From positions 1-17,091 of the forward strand of contig BNXT01000014.1 in assembly GCA_025999775.1 (NCBI GenBank): 17,091 bases of DNA, given 5' to 3'. A program made the translations under genes and the position numbers. Of this stretch, positions 1-9,212 are shown piece by piece. A model generated the notes under the pieces. That model saw only the letters and a list, made by a program, of their open reading frames with translations, did not search any database and was not told the DNA's origin. Position 1 is the stretch's first letter; each line of letters opens with the position of its first letter. The stretch is from Bacteroidia bacterium (GTDB lineage Bacteria; Bacteroidota; Bacteroidia; Bacteroidales; P3).

Positions 1-829
1 TCTCATCCATCGCCCCTGCCTGATAGACCTGCACACGGTAGGCATACTTGTATCCGGGCAATAGCGGGGCGTGCATCACGTTATTGTACAAAAAACTGTT
101 GGTGCGGGAGATTTCTGATATTTTGGGCGATAGCGCCATAAACGCCGCCGGTATTGAGCCTGTGTAGGACGGCGGTATTTCGACGATGTCTATCTTGTAT
201 TCACTCAAAAAACTTGCGTTCATGGAGCCTCTGTGCGACGCTATCCACTGAAATAATAAGGTCGGGCTTTGGTCGATGTACAGCTTTTTTTCATTCGCCG
301 GCGACACTAATTCCGGCGGGTCGTTCAGGATAAACCACGCCATAGCGTATTGCTCATTGCTCGACACCCTTGTCAGCGTAGTCGCCTCCACAACCTCAAA
401 CCATATCGTATAGCGATCCTCCGGCAACTGAAAATTCTGTACATAATTATTTTTATTGACGCCCACAAAGTCCAAGTTCTCCGGTAAAAAATATTCGTAT
501 AAGTCCATCCCCTGCAAGAAGAGCGGCATACCGGGGGTTAAATCAATAATGCGGGTATTTGCATACTTGGAGGTATATATGCGGTTGTTAAAGCCCTCTA
601 CGTGCAAACGTAGTTTGACGCGTGGATTCATAGCCGTCATATCGCGCATGAGTAGCATTAGTCGTACTTTGGGTATGGACGTCTTGAGATTATCCACGAT
701 GTTAACGCTAAAGGGACCCATCCAAGTCAATCGACTGTCCACCGGCGATAGCGTCTGTCCCCGCAACGACGTCGCTTGCAACATCCCTACCAAAAGGAGC
801 AGTATCACTATTTTTATGCGGGTGGTCAT
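1..829 (-). CDS. TANFOR-type secreted/surface protein, N-terminal part (cut by window edge)
   Basis: Read on the minus strand, the frame is open for 276 codons from the ATG at 829 to the window edge, so the C-terminus is missing. The product starts with a signal peptide: basic MTTRIK, then the hydrophobic ILLLLVGML, with likely cleavage near residue 24. An N-terminal beta-rich domain covers about residues 26-170 and includes L-x-L-x-V-E-G, a PLFL segment and YTIWFEVVEATT. It ends in the linker LNDPPELVSPAN, which leads into a fibronectin-III-like segment (about 172-270). From memory this order and the 'DPPxLxxP' hinge match large Bacteroidota proteins annotated as TANFOR-domain proteins, which are often over 1000 residues. 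A stop (TGA) lies 15 codons upstream with no other ATG between, so the start is firm. Export is well supported; the exact role is unknown. It may be a separate transcription unit from ftsK, since a TAnnTTTG box lies about 60 bp upstream. Confidence 0.75.
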   Translation of the reverse strand, partial: MTTRIKIVILLLLVGMLQATSLRGQTLSPVDSRLTWMGPFSVNIVDNLKTSIPKVRLMLLMRDMTAMNPRVKLRLHVEGFNNRIYTSKYANTRIIDLTPGMPLFLQGMDLYEYFLPENLDFVGVNKNNYVQNFQLPEDRYTIWFEVVEATTLTRVSSNEQYAMAWFILNDPPELVSPANEKKLYIDQSPTLLFQWIASHRGSMNASFLSEYKIDIVEIPPSYTGSIPAAFMALSPKISEISRTNSFLYNNVMHAPLLPGYKYAYRVQVYQAGAMDE

Positions 830-891
830 CAGCGGCTTAAATATATTAGGTTCAAGACAACTTAAAAAGAATCTGCGTCAAACATATAATA

Positions 892-899
892 CAAAAATA
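892..899 (-). promoter_or_regulatory. Candidate promoter (-7 box) for the TANFOR-type gene
   Basis: On the minus strand this reads TATTTTTG, matching the Bacteroidota -7 consensus TAnnTTTG. It lies 62 bp upstream of the ATG at 829. No clean TTTG stands at the expected -33 distance (the nearest is TTTCTG), and the region is AT-rich, so a chance match is possible. Confidence 0.35.
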
Positions 900-959
900 C
901 AAAAAAATTTGAAATAACGTGCAGAAACGGTTAAAAAAAAGCATTTCCTACCAACATTT

Positions 960-975
960 TGTCCCTAACGGGACA
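960..975. repeat. Short hairpin element TGTCCC-TAAC-GGGACA
   Basis: A perfect 6-bp stem with a 4-base loop lies in the gap between ftsK and the TANFOR-type gene. On the minus strand a run of eight T follows about 19 bases after the stem (933-940). That is too far for a classical intrinsic terminator, although the hairpin could stabilise the ftsK transcript end. The hairpin and its flank (ACCAACATTTT before it) resemble a short dispersed palindromic repeat I recall from Bacteroidales intergenic regions, but no second copy is visible in this window. Confidence 0.45.
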
Positions 976-1020
976 TTGTTTACGTTTATTTGCATTACAA
1001 TAAATCACATCTTGTACAAT

Positions 1021-1050
1021 ATCCTAAAGCATAGCCTTAATCTTTAGGAT
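1021..1050 (-). terminator. Inverted repeat spanning the ftsK stop codon, possible 3'-end hairpin
   Basis: ATCCTAAAG (1021-1029) and CTTTAGGAT (1042-1050) form a perfect 9-bp stem with a 12-base loop. The loop contains the ftsK stop codon (TAA, 1037-1039). No T-tract follows, so this is better read as a transcript-end or mRNA-protecting structure than a classical rho-independent terminator. Confidence 0.35.
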
Positions 1051-3502
1051 GGATAATCTCCTCCAAACTTGTTATATCTTTGATATAGACTTCGCGTGGT
1101 TTACTGCCTTGAGAGGGACCGACGATACCGGCATCCTCCAGTTCGTCCATGATGCGTCCCGACCGAGCATAGCCCAATTTTAATTTACGTTGTATAAGCG
1201 AGGTTGACCCTATTTGAGTACTGATTATCAATTGTGCCGCTTCTTCAAACATAGCATCGCGTTCACCGGCGCTGATACTACCGGAGGCTTGTACCGATTC
1301 ATCGTCTATTTCCGGTAGCAGGTAAGCTTGTCCGTAGGCGCGTTGTTCACCGATAAAATCGGCGATACGTTCGATTTCTGGCGTGTCCACTAAGGCACAT
1401 TGCAAACGTACCAAGTCATTACCGGTTGACAACAACATGTCGCCTCTACCGATAAGTTGGTCGGCGCCACCACTGTCAAGAATAGTGCGCGAGTCAATTT
1501 TGGAAGTTACCCTAAACGCTATACGTGCCGGGAAATTAGCCTTGATGGTACCTGTGATGATATTCACCGACGGACGCTGCGTAGCGATGATCAAATGGAT
1601 ACCAATTGCGCGTGCTAACTGCGCTAAACGCGAGATAGGAAGCTCCACCTCCTTACCTGCGGTCATAATCAGATCGGCAAATTCGTCCACAATAAGTACG
1701 ATATAAGGTAAGTAACGGTGTCCATGCTGTGGATTCAGACGACGTGCAATAAATTTGGTATTATATTCTTTGATATTTTTGCACTGCGCATCCTTGAGCA
1801 AGTCGTAACGATTATCCATTTCTTTACATAACGAATTGAGTGTGCGCACCACTTTTTTTGTATCCGTGATAATAGCGTCTTCCGAATCTGGTAGTTTAGC
1901 GAGATAATGACGTTCTATTTTGTTATACAACGTAAGTTCCACTTTTTTTGGATCGACCATCACCATTTTGAGGTCGGCAGGATGTTTTTTATACAGCAAT
2001 GACGCTATAATAGCGTTCAATCCGACGGATTTACCTTGTCCTGTAGCGCCTGCCATGAGCATGTGCGGCATTTTCGCAAGGTCGGCAATAAAATACTCAT
2101 TTTGGATGGTTTTGCCCAATGCGATAGGCAAATCGAACTTAGTATCTTTAAATTGCGAGGATGCCAACATGGTTTTCATCGGTACAATTTGCTTCACTTG
2201 ATTAGGTACTTCAATACCTATTGTGCCTTTGCCCGGCATCGGAGCGATGATACGGATACCCAGCGCCGCCAAGTTTAACGCTATATCGTTTTCTAAGTTT
2301 TGTATTTTGGATATGCGTACGCCCGGCGCCGGAACAATCTCATACAATGTAACTGTGGGACCAATAGTAGCCTTGATTTGAGCTATTTCAACCCCAAAAT
2401 TCTTTAGGGTTGTCTCAATCAATTTTTTGTTCTGCATGAGTTCCTCATTCTGAGCGGGATTGCTGCCACTTCCTGCGCCATCGTAGTCCTCCAACAAATC
2501 CAAAGTCGGGAATTTGTAATTTGGGAGGTCTAAATAGGGGTCGTAAGGCTCCTCTATAGTATAATGGTCTGCCTCATCATCGTCCGGATAGTCGTCTTCA
2601 TCGTCTTCGTCAATAGTATCTTCATCGCTATTTTCCGATAGTACATTGGAGTCTTCTGTATTGGGATTTTCGATAACAAACGGCGCTCCTTCATCTTCAG
2701 AAGAGATTACAATATCATCCTGTGTTGGCGTTATCTGGTTCGGTAAACCATACTCGGTATCCTCTGCATTTTCAGTATTTTCAATGAGGTCGGCAGTGTT
2801 TTCTCCTTTTGTATCCGGTGAAGCGTCAAGCGCATCATCCATTGTTGTGGGTGTAATCATGGTTCTTGCTTTTAGTTTACGGTCTTCTATCCATTGTTTT
2901 ATTTGAGGGTATAACCGAATCCGTAGGTTGTACGATAACGACAAAAAGACAAGAATACTGCCTATTAACAACAATATAGTTCCGGAGATACCAATCGCAT
3001 TATTGAGGTAGGAAACCGTTTCGTAGCCAAAGACCCCACCAAGTAATGACCAGCTATCTAACAGATAGGTGATAAGTCCTATCAATATGGATGTCCAAAC
3101 AATAAAAAATGAACACCTTATGATAAGTCGAGATAGTTTAAAAAACGGCAATCTAAGAAAGCGACATCCTATTGCAAAACTCAACAGAATAAACAGGTAG
3201 GATGCTATACCAAAGCCCTTATAAATAAAACTATGCGCCACAAAAGCCCCTATTCTACTGGCGATATTATGAAAAGGCAGTTGTGAATTATTAAACAAAT
3301 CATTAAACACCATCAGCGATAGTGCGTCGTAATCTGCCCACCATGTTGCAAGGTATGAGGAAAACGCAAATACCATAAACAATGCAAAGATCCAAAAACA
3401 AACCCCCATTGTATAGGAGAATCCATCACTATGTATTACTTTACGCAGTGATATTTTTTCCGGTTTTTCATTGTCGTCCGTTCTTAATCTCTTCTTTGCC
3501 AT
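1037..3502 (-). CDS. ftsK: DNA translocase FtsK
   Basis: An 821-residue FtsK/SpoIIIE-family double-stranded DNA pump. It acts at the division septum, where it clears DNA and moves the dif region to XerCD. An N-terminal membrane domain has four hydrophobic segments at about residues 32-54, 86-112, 127-148 and 168-190. A strongly acidic, low-complexity linker follows (about 220-330, with a D/E-rich stretch at 293-311). The motor core has Walker A GATGQGKS (485-492), the MVDPKK segment (515-520) and Walker B IVLIVDEFAD (601-610), then ATQRPS (640-645). The C-terminal winged-helix gamma domain (about 748-815) has the expected SLIQRKLKLGYARSGRIMD core. Length is normal for Bacteroidota FtsK. The start overlaps the end of the LysM gene by 19 bp and has an unusually good Shine-Dalgarno site inside that gene. 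It is the last gene of the nine-gene cluster. Identification is near certain. Confidence 0.97.
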   Translation of the reverse strand: MAKKRLRTDDNEKPEKISLRKVIHSDGFSYTMGVCFWIFALFMVFAFSSYLATWWADYDALSLMVFNDLFNNSQLPFHNIASRIGAFVAHSFIYKGFGIASYLFILLSFAIGCRFLRLPFFKLSRLIIRCSFFIVWTSILIGLITYLLDSWSLLGGVFGYETVSYLNNAIGISGTILLLIGSILVFLSLSYNLRIRLYPQIKQWIEDRKLKARTMITPTTMDDALDASPDTKGENTADLIENTENAEDTEYGLPNQITPTQDDIVISSEDEGAPFVIENPNTEDSNVLSENSDEDTIDEDDEDDYPDDDEADHYTIEEPYDPYLDLPNYKFPTLDLLEDYDGAGSGSNPAQNEELMQNKKLIETTLKNFGVEIAQIKATIGPTVTLYEIVPAPGVRISKIQNLENDIALNLAALGIRIIAPMPGKGTIGIEVPNQVKQIVPMKTMLASSQFKDTKFDLPIALGKTIQNEYFIADLAKMPHMLMAGATGQGKSVGLNAIIASLLYKKHPADLKMVMVDPKKVELTLYNKIERHYLAKLPDSEDAIITDTKKVVRTLNSLCKEMDNRYDLLKDAQCKNIKEYNTKFIARRLNPQHGHRYLPYIVLIVDEFADLIMTAGKEVELPISRLAQLARAIGIHLIIATQRPSVNIITGTIKANFPARIAFRVTSKIDSRTILDSGGADQLIGRGDMLLSTGNDLVRLQCALVDTPEIERIADFIGEQRAYGQAYLLPEIDDESVQASGSISAGERDAMFEEAAQLIISTQIGSTSLIQRKLKLGYARSGRIMDELEDAGIVGPSQGSKPREVYIKDITSLEEIIHPKD

Positions 3503-5001
3503 TGTTCTGCCTCCTTTATCTTTGATCGTTCTATTTGGATGATGTTTACATTCGTGTTAGAAACGCCTTGTGCAGGTTCTTCCCGAATAAAATGCATTCT
3601 GTTGTGATAGCCCCTATAGGTATTATTTTTCAGTTCATTGATAAATGAGGTATTGTATTGTATCAGCATATCCGTCAACCAACACATAATATCATAAGCG
3701 ACAAATGCGTAGTTATCCGGGATGCTTTTATATCTCTGGTAAAATCGGCGTTCAAAGTTCAGAATTTCTTCATCGTGATGGTCAATATAATACCATGTTG
3801 CGTAGTGCAAGTTCAGATCGTTCAAATAGCGCATTTCCGTATATTCAAAAATATCGAAATTTTTCAAAGAGAACAGCGTTGTTTTGTTTTCTAATTTGGA
3901 TGTTTGACTAAGTATCTTTACAATCAACGGTTCGCTGCTTGACAGATAGAGTAGCGTATTGTTCTTTTTTGCTGAAAGTACGTGATGCAGCGCCGTAATC
4001 GTTGCTGTCGCCGTGTTAAAATACATAATTGTATCAAAATAATACGAAAACGGCTGCAGTCTGGCTCGTACTAAATTAGATAATTTTTGTTCCTCATCTT
4101 TATTTTTGTCAGAAAATACGATAATTCGGTGTCCGACATGGCGTGCTAAGATATAGTCCAAAAATCGGTTTGTTTGCGCTATCTCCGATGGCAAAAGTTT
4201 TATCACATACGGATTATCAAGGACGATGCCGTCTTTATCCGACAAGGGATTGATAATCACAATCTGCTTTTCTTGGGCGTAATCGCTCATCAAATTGAAC
4301 GTTTTAATAAAAAATGGCCCTATCAGCACGTCCATATTATCCAGCTGACGACTTCTAATTAGTTTGTTAGCGCTATTTTCGTCTGTAACATCAAAAACAG
4401 ACACAGTAAATTTTATATCGCTTGTAGCCGAGACTTCTTGCAATGCCATCATAGCGGCTTCGTAAAATCTCACAAACAGAAACGAAAGCGGGGTTTTAGA
4501 CGTAGATTTCATCTCATCCAAGTAAAGCGGCACTAACAAGGCAATTTGAAAATGGCGTTTTGGAGAGTTTATCGGTATGATGGTATCGTCGATGGCATTA
4601 GGCAGTGTATCCGACCCCACCAACATACGTTCAGGGATTCCATACGGTTGCATCGGTTGTGTCTGTATATCCGTCTCCGGCTTGGGTTCAGGGTTGGAGG
4701 GTGTAGCAACATACCCGCCGGATTGTTCTAATTGCCTGTTAAGCGCAGGATTCACAGGAATATGTAATATCTCGCCAATTTGTATATCCGGTTTATTTAT
4801 GCCTCGAATAATAGTGCTCATCTCAACTTGATAGGTTTTACCAATGGAATACATCGTTTGTCCTTTTTCAACTTGATGAATGAAATACGCTTTGTTATCA
4901 ATATAACGTACGTCCTTGGATATAGGGATATACACGCCTTGTCCAAGTACAATGCTAATGATTGCGTTCAATGCAACGGTTATGACGAGTTTTTTTATCA
5001 T
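3484..5001 (-). CDS. LysM-domain protein with a periplasmic binding-protein-like fold
   Basis: A 505-residue exported protein. It has a signal peptide (MIKKLVITVALNAIISIVLG, cleavage near residue 20), then one LysM domain at about 39-83 (FIHQVEKGQTMYSIGKTYQV through GEILHIPV), expected to bind peptidoglycan. A Pro/Gln-rich linker follows (about 100-140). The rest (about 150-490) looks like a type-1 periplasmic binding fold, with FQIALLVPLYLDEM, FYEAAMMAL, VLIGPF and a YAFVAYDIMCWL helix. This resembles Bacteroidota LysM proteins often labelled amino-acid ABC transporter substrate-binding proteins. No transporter genes are nearby, so a cell-wall sensing or scaffolding role is as likely as transport; that is inference. 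It starts 4 bp after guaA ends and overlaps ftsK by 19 bp, so it is probably co-translated with both. Confidence 0.85.
   Translation of the reverse strand: MIKKLVITVALNAIISIVLGQGVYIPISKDVRYIDNKAYFIHQVEKGQTMYSIGKTYQVEMSTIIRGINKPDIQIGEILHIPVNPALNRQLEQSGGYVATPSNPEPKPETDIQTQPMQPYGIPERMLVGSDTLPNAIDDTIIPINSPKRHFQIALLVPLYLDEMKSTSKTPLSFLFVRFYEAAMMALQEVSATSDIKFTVSVFDVTDENSANKLIRSRQLDNMDVLIGPFFIKTFNLMSDYAQEKQIVIINPLSDKDGIVLDNPYVIKLLPSEIAQTNRFLDYILARHVGHRIIVFSDKNKDEEQKLSNLVRARLQPFSYYFDTIMYFNTATATITALHHVLSAKKNNTLLYLSSSEPLIVKILSQTSKLENKTTLFSLKNFDIFEYTEMRYLNDLNLHYATWYYIDHHDEEILNFERRFYQRYKSIPDNYAFVAYDIMCWLTDMLIQYNTSFINELKNNTYRGYHNRMHFIREEPAQGVSNTNVNIIQIERSKIKEAEQWQRRD
3510..3517 (-). promoter_or_regulatory. 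Strong Shine-Dalgarno site of ftsK
   Basis: On the minus strand this reads AAAGGAGG, 7 bases before the ftsK ATG at 3502. It lies within the last codons of the upstream LysM gene. Shine-Dalgarno sites are generally weak or absent in Bacteroidota, and most genes in this cluster lack one. This site supports the chosen start and suggests independent or coupled initiation at the 19-bp overlap. Confidence 0.6.
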
Positions 5002-5005
5002 AGTT

Positions 5006-6538
5006 TTATTCCCATTCTATAGTTGCAGGAGGTTTGGACGAAATATCATAGACCACACGATTGACACCTTTCACTTTATTGATAATTTCGTTGGATATCA
5101 CGGACAGTATATCATACGGTAAGTGCACCCAATCTGCTGTCATGCCATCGGTTGATTCCACAGCACGTAGGGCTACGACATACTCGTAGGTACGTTCATC
5201 GCCCATCACGCCCACCGATTGTACTGGCAACAAAATAGCGCCTGCTTGCCACACTTTGTCATACCAACCGTATTGACGCAGTGTCTGTATAAAAATATGA
5301 TCTACTTCTTGTAGTAATTGCACCTTGCTTTCTGTGACAGCGCCCAGAATCCGAATTGCCAAGCCCGGTCCCGGAAATGGATGTCGCTGTAGCAGTGTCG
5401 GACTCATTCCAAGACTTGTACCTATGCGTCGTACCTCATCTTTAAACAGCGTCCTTAACGGCTCCACAACCTTGAGTTTCATGTAGTCCGGTAAACCTCC
5501 TACATTATGATGTGATTTAATGGTTGCCGACGGTCCATTGACCGACATAGATTCAATGACATCCGGATAAATAGTACCTTGTGCTAACCATTTGACATTG
5601 TCAATCGTATGTGCTTCACTGTCAAAAACATCAATGAAGGTTTTGCCGATAGCCTTACGTTTTTGTTCGGGGTCGCTCACGCCGTCCAACACCTTGTAAA
5701 ATCGTTGTTTTGCATCCACCCCTCGAACATTCAATCCCATACCTTTGTAGGATGTCAATACATCTTCGTACTCTTGTTTACGCAATAACCCATTGTTAAC
5801 AAATATGCAGTGCAGGTTTTGCCCGATTGCCTGATGCAATAGCACCGCTGCCACACTGGAATCCACGCCGCCGGATAAGCCGAGTATAACCTTATCATCA
5901 CCCAATTGCGCTTTCAGTTGTTCGACCGTAGTCTGCACGAAAGAGTGTGATGTCCAATCGCCTGTGCATTTACATATCCCTATCACGAAATTTTCCAACA
6001 GTCGTTTGCCGTCGGTTGAATGATACACTTCCGGATGAAATTGTATAGCAAACGTATCTTCATTCTCAAATTGAAAACCGGCAATCCGCACGTCTTTTGT
6101 ACTGCATATCACTTTCGTATCAGACGGTAGTTCAACAATCGTGTCACTATGCGACATCCACACTTGTGAATCTTCGAGTATGCCTTTAAACAAAGGATTT
6201 TGGGGTGCAATAAACGACAGATTAGACCGTCCGTATTCTCGTGTTTTAGCTGTAGATAGTTTACCGCCATGGTGTTGTGCTAAATACTGAGCGCCGTAAC
6301 AAATTGCCAACATCGGTACATGCTTCCGAAATGCAGAAGTATCTATTTGAGGAGCGTTGACATCCAAAACCGAATAGGGACTTCCGGACAGAACAACACC
6401 TTTCAGATTGTAAGCCGACAAGTCCGGAATGTGGTTGTAGGGGTGAATCTCACAATATACGCTACACTCCCGAATACGTCTTGCAATCAGTTGCGTTACT
6501 TGTGAGCCAAAATCCAGTATCAATATCGTTTCTTGCAT
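5006..6538 (-). CDS. guaA: GMP synthase (glutamine-hydrolysing)
   Basis: A 510-residue cytoplasmic enzyme that converts XMP, glutamine and ATP to GMP, the last step of guanine nucleotide synthesis. The N-terminal class I glutamine amidotransferase domain (1 to about 190) has the triad Cys80 (in ICYGAQ), His168 and Glu170 (in FHPE). The ATP-pyrophosphatase domain carries the PP-loop LSGGVDSS at 221-228. The C-terminal dimerisation domain has [12 protein letters not shown] and ends in the typical PATIEWE. Length and motifs are complete. Only 1 bp separates its start from the upstream M23 gene, and 4 bp its stop from the LysM gene. No riboswitch is visible because there is no leader. Confidence 0.98.
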   Translation of the reverse strand: MQETILILDFGSQVTQLIARRIRECSVYCEIHPYNHIPDLSAYNLKGVVLSGSPYSVLDVNAPQIDTSAFRKHVPMLAICYGAQYLAQHHGGKLSTAKTREYGRSNLSFIAPQNPLFKGILEDSQVWMSHSDTIVELPSDTKVICSTKDVRIAGFQFENEDTFAIQFHPEVYHSTDGKRLLENFVIGICKCTGDWTSHSFVQTTVEQLKAQLGDDKVILGLSGGVDSSVAAVLLHQAIGQNLHCIFVNNGLLRKQEYEDVLTSYKGMGLNVRGVDAKQRFYKVLDGVSDPEQKRKAIGKTFIDVFDSEAHTIDNVKWLAQGTIYPDVIESMSVNGPSATIKSHHNVGGLPDYMKLKVVEPLRTLFKDEVRRIGTSLGMSPTLLQRHPFPGPGLAIRILGAVTESKVQLLQEVDHIFIQTLRQYGWYDKVWQAGAILLPVQSVGVMGDERTYEYVVALRAVESTDGMTADWVHLPYDILSVISNEIINKVKGVNRVVYDISSKPPATIEWE

Positions 6539-6539
6539 G

Positions 6540-8264
6540 TTATCGTTCTATTGTTGCGTTATAGTAACTACTATTCCCTTTTTGGTCTTTTACCGTCAAT
6601 TCAAAGCGATGTTTCCCTTTTGGCAGTGTTGTATCCACCGCACCCCACAGGTACTTAATTTTGGGGTCATATTCCATCAAAAACCAGTGTCCATCAATCT
6701 TGGCTTCATATCCGTCTCTGGCAATACCTGAAAAATCATCGCTAATCTGAAATTTCAGCGTATCTTGCGTCATAGAAACTCTATTTCTTACGATGTTAAG
6801 TGGCATAATTTTTGGTTTGATAGTATCAATACAAACTACAAAAGTACAAAATTTTTTTATTTTTATACTCACAAATCCATCTTTATAGCTTCCACCCTCC
6901 GCATTTAGCGTCCCATCCTTATTCACACTGGCGATGAGCGCTTTGGATAGCAATTCCGGCGCTAATTTTTTAGGACGTATCTTCAACGTATAGGATTTAC
7001 ACAATGGTGTTCCGCTATGATGTACCTGATGTACATCCGAAAACCAATGACTGCTATCCGGCAATTTACGACTATATGCAAAATCAATGGTCTGATATAA
7101 AGCGTTTTTCGGTAGTGTAATTTGAATACCCTCGCTTGAAAAACTATTTTCCTTTTGATATTCAAACAATTTGGTGTCTCTTGGAGGAGCGTAGCCCTCA
7201 ATTTTTCTGATGGTTTGCGCAGGTTGAGCGTTCACATAAAATGACAACGTACTTGTATTGGCATAAAAATCCGCAACTTTTATCTGAACTTTGTAAACAC
7301 CTTCCGTTGTAAAATCGAAGAATCCGGAGTTTTGATTGTATTTGTAAACATTGAGTCTATTATTCGGATAGACGACAGTCCACTGAATACGCTGTCTGGT
7401 ACTATCGTAATGCGCGTAGTCAATAAAACTGTTAATATCGGAGGTTTCGCCGAAGCCGACACTATCTAACTGCCAATAGAATACCGGCATATCGTCAATT
7501 AACACTTGCATATTGTACAATCCCAAAACATTCGGTTGTCCATTGGCTTTATCCGTAGCGTCAATACCAAAGGCGTAACGACCGTATATGTTTAATGTAT
7601 CGGGGCTAATGCTATAACGATTTCCATTTTGTATAACAGGTATATGAATACTCAAATCCTGTTTGAGCGGGAATAAGTTGAAATTATTAGGATATACTGC
7701 CAAAGTTGACAGTGTAGGCGGTATATTGTCCTTAACAGCATAGCCGAATAGTCCGGGATTTATTGCTTGGTCGCCGGCGGAATTACGCATCTCAAAATGC
7801 AGGTGAGGACCGCCTGAAGAGCCGGTATTGCCCGAATAGCCTAATAAATCTCCTTTTTTAAACGTATAGGGACGTTGCGGCGTAAGGTCTATTTCAAAGG
7901 ATTTCTTTGCATATTGATATTGTTTCACTGCGGATGCCAAGGGTTCTACGAACTGAGATAAATGACCATATACACTCATCACGCCTTGTGTTGTGCGAAA
8001 ATAGATAGCTTTACCATAGCTTGTTGTAGAGACGAGTAAGCGTACCACCTCTCCGTCGGCGATAGCATAGACCGGAAAGCCCTCTCGTTGCTGTGTTTTA
8101 AAGTCCATCCCTGCATGAAAATGGCTGCCGCGCAATTCCCCGTACGACCCGGATAATTCCAAGGGAATATCTAAGGGCGAACGTCCATTAAATTGCCCAA
8201 AACCGTTAATTACAGAGAGCAACATCAATATCCCTATACTGTATTTTACGTTTTGTAATGTCAT
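6540..8264 (-). CDS. Secreted M23-family metallopeptidase
   Basis: A 574-residue exported protein with an N-terminal signal peptide (about 1-23). The M23/LytM domain (about 35-175) keeps all zinc-ligand motifs: HAGMD (His50, Asp54) and HLH (His154, His156) within [10 protein letters not shown]. His101, in YGHLS, is the usual extra catalytic histidine. These residues predict an active peptidoglycan endopeptidase acting in the periplasm or at the cell surface. The remaining 400 residues are beta-rich and include a DTIKPKI-type immunoglobulin-like boundary (about 485-490) followed by an Ig-like domain; they may handle attachment or regulation. The start overlaps the phoH stop by 4 bp (ATGA). It is probably co-transcribed with guaA and the LysM protein. 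The N-terminal domain is certain; the function of the C-terminal part is unknown. Confidence 0.93.
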   Translation of the reverse strand: MTLQNVKYSIGILMLLSVINGFGQFNGRSPLDIPLELSGSYGELRGSHFHAGMDFKTQQREGFPVYAIADGEVVRLLVSTTSYGKAIYFRTTQGVMSVYGHLSQFVEPLASAVKQYQYAKKSFEIDLTPQRPYTFKKGDLLGYSGNTGSSGGPHLHFEMRNSAGDQAINPGLFGYAVKDNIPPTLSTLAVYPNNFNLFPLKQDLSIHIPVIQNGNRYSISPDTLNIYGRYAFGIDATDKANGQPNVLGLYNMQVLIDDMPVFYWQLDSVGFGETSDINSFIDYAHYDSTRQRIQWTVVYPNNRLNVYKYNQNSGFFDFTTEGVYKVQIKVADFYANTSTLSFYVNAQPAQTIRKIEGYAPPRDTKLFEYQKENSFSSEGIQITLPKNALYQTIDFAYSRKLPDSSHWFSDVHQVHHSGTPLCKSYTLKIRPKKLAPELLSKALIASVNKDGTLNAEGGSYKDGFVSIKIKKFCTFVVCIDTIKPKIMPLNIVRNRVSMTQDTLKFQISDDFSGIARDGYEAKIDGHWFLMEYDPKIKYLWGAVDTTLPKGKHRFELTVKDQKGNSSYYNATIER

Positions 8265-9202
8265 ACGTTCACCTTTTTTAAGTTTTCGTATGCTTTAAGA
8301 ATTTCCGAGACTAATCGGTGTCGCATCACGTCTTTATCCGTCAAATGGATAATGCTGATGCCGTTCACTTTATCAAGTAGTTTCAAGGCTTGTAATAATC
8401 CCGAATTTTGATTTCGTGGAAGGTCTATTTGTGTTACGTCGCCGGTGATGATAAATTTAGCTGTTTTTCCCATCCGCGTCAGAAACATTTTTATCTGCAT
8501 TTCGGTTGCATTTTGGGCTTCATCCAGAATAACGAAAGCTTGGTCTAATGTTCGTCCGCGCATAAACGCCAAAGGCGCTATTTCGATAGTACGGTCTTCC
8601 AAGTAATCTTGTAGTTTGCCTTGTGGTATCATATCGCGCAGTGCGTCGTAGAGTGGTTGCAAGTAAGGGTCTAATTTATCACGCAAGTCGCCGGGTAAGA
8701 AGCCCAGATTTTCTCCGGCTTCCACAGCAGGTCGCGTTAAAACGATACGGCGTATCTCTTTATTTTTCAGCGCTCGCACCGCTAATGCCACGGCAGTATA
8801 GGTTTTCCCCGATCCGGCAGGACCTATCGCAAACACCATATCATTATGTTGGCACGCCTCCACTAACTTCTTTTGATTGACGGTCATTGCCTTAATCTGC
8901 TTGCCATACGAGCCATGCACCAAGACCTCATCCGAATTTAATTCCGCAGTAGTCTCGCCGGTATCCATGATTTGAATAATATCATTCTCATCCAATCGGT
9001 TATAGCAATTGAAATGGGCAATTAGTAATTCAAATTTTTCGCTACAACGCTCTATTTCGCTATCATCACCGGCTAAATACAGGGTATGACCACGTGCGAT
9101 AATCTTAACTTTCGGGAAAAAATGTCGGATAAATTTTAGATTTTTCTCTTGTACTCCAAACAAATCCAAAGGGGCTGACAACTCAATCGTTTTTTCAATC
9201 AT
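8261..9202 (-). CDS. PhoH-family P-loop ATPase
   Basis: A 313-residue cytoplasmic ATPase of the PhoH/YbeZ type. It has a KH-like N-terminal part (about 1-95), then the PhoH domain with Walker A GPAGSGKT (127-134), TRPAVEAGE (156-164) and LGFLPGDL (166-173). Walker B VILDEAQN is at 224-231, with the downstream TGDVTQIDLP (253-262). Length is standard. In other bacteria these proteins are linked to RNA metabolism, often near YbeY; no ybeY is seen in this window. The gene starts 10 bp after the nucleoside kinase and overlaps the M23 gene by 4 bp. Confidence 0.96.
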   Translation of the reverse strand: MIEKTIELSAPLDLFGVQEKNLKFIRHFFPKVKIIARGHTLYLAGDDSEIERCSEKFELLIAHFNCYNRLDENDIIQIMDTGETTAELNSDEVLVHGSYGKQIKAMTVNQKKLVEACQHNDMVFAIGPAGSGKTYTAVALAVRALKNKEIRRIVLTRPAVEAGENLGFLPGDLRDKLDPYLQPLYDALRDMIPQGKLQDYLEDRTIEIAPLAFMRGRTLDQAFVILDEAQNATEMQIKMFLTRMGKTAKFIITGDVTQIDLPRNQNSGLLQALKLLDKVNGISIIHLTDKDVMRHRLVSEILKAYENLKKVNV

Positions 9203-9212
9203 AGCTTCAGCA

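Noticed and set aside
456..917. A 153-codon open frame on the plus strand opposite the TANFOR-type gene
   Set aside because: The minus strand carries a signal peptide and a recognisable family pattern through the window edge. The plus-strand product is a basic, low-order sequence with no domain, typical of antisense shadow.
2560..2640. The repetitive TCATC/GTC-rich stretch in ftsK as a DNA repeat element
   Set aside because: It simply encodes the acidic Asp/Glu-rich linker, which is usual for FtsK.
5002..6545. A purine riboswitch before guaA
   Set aside because: Only 1 bp separates guaA from the upstream gene, so there is no leader to hold one.
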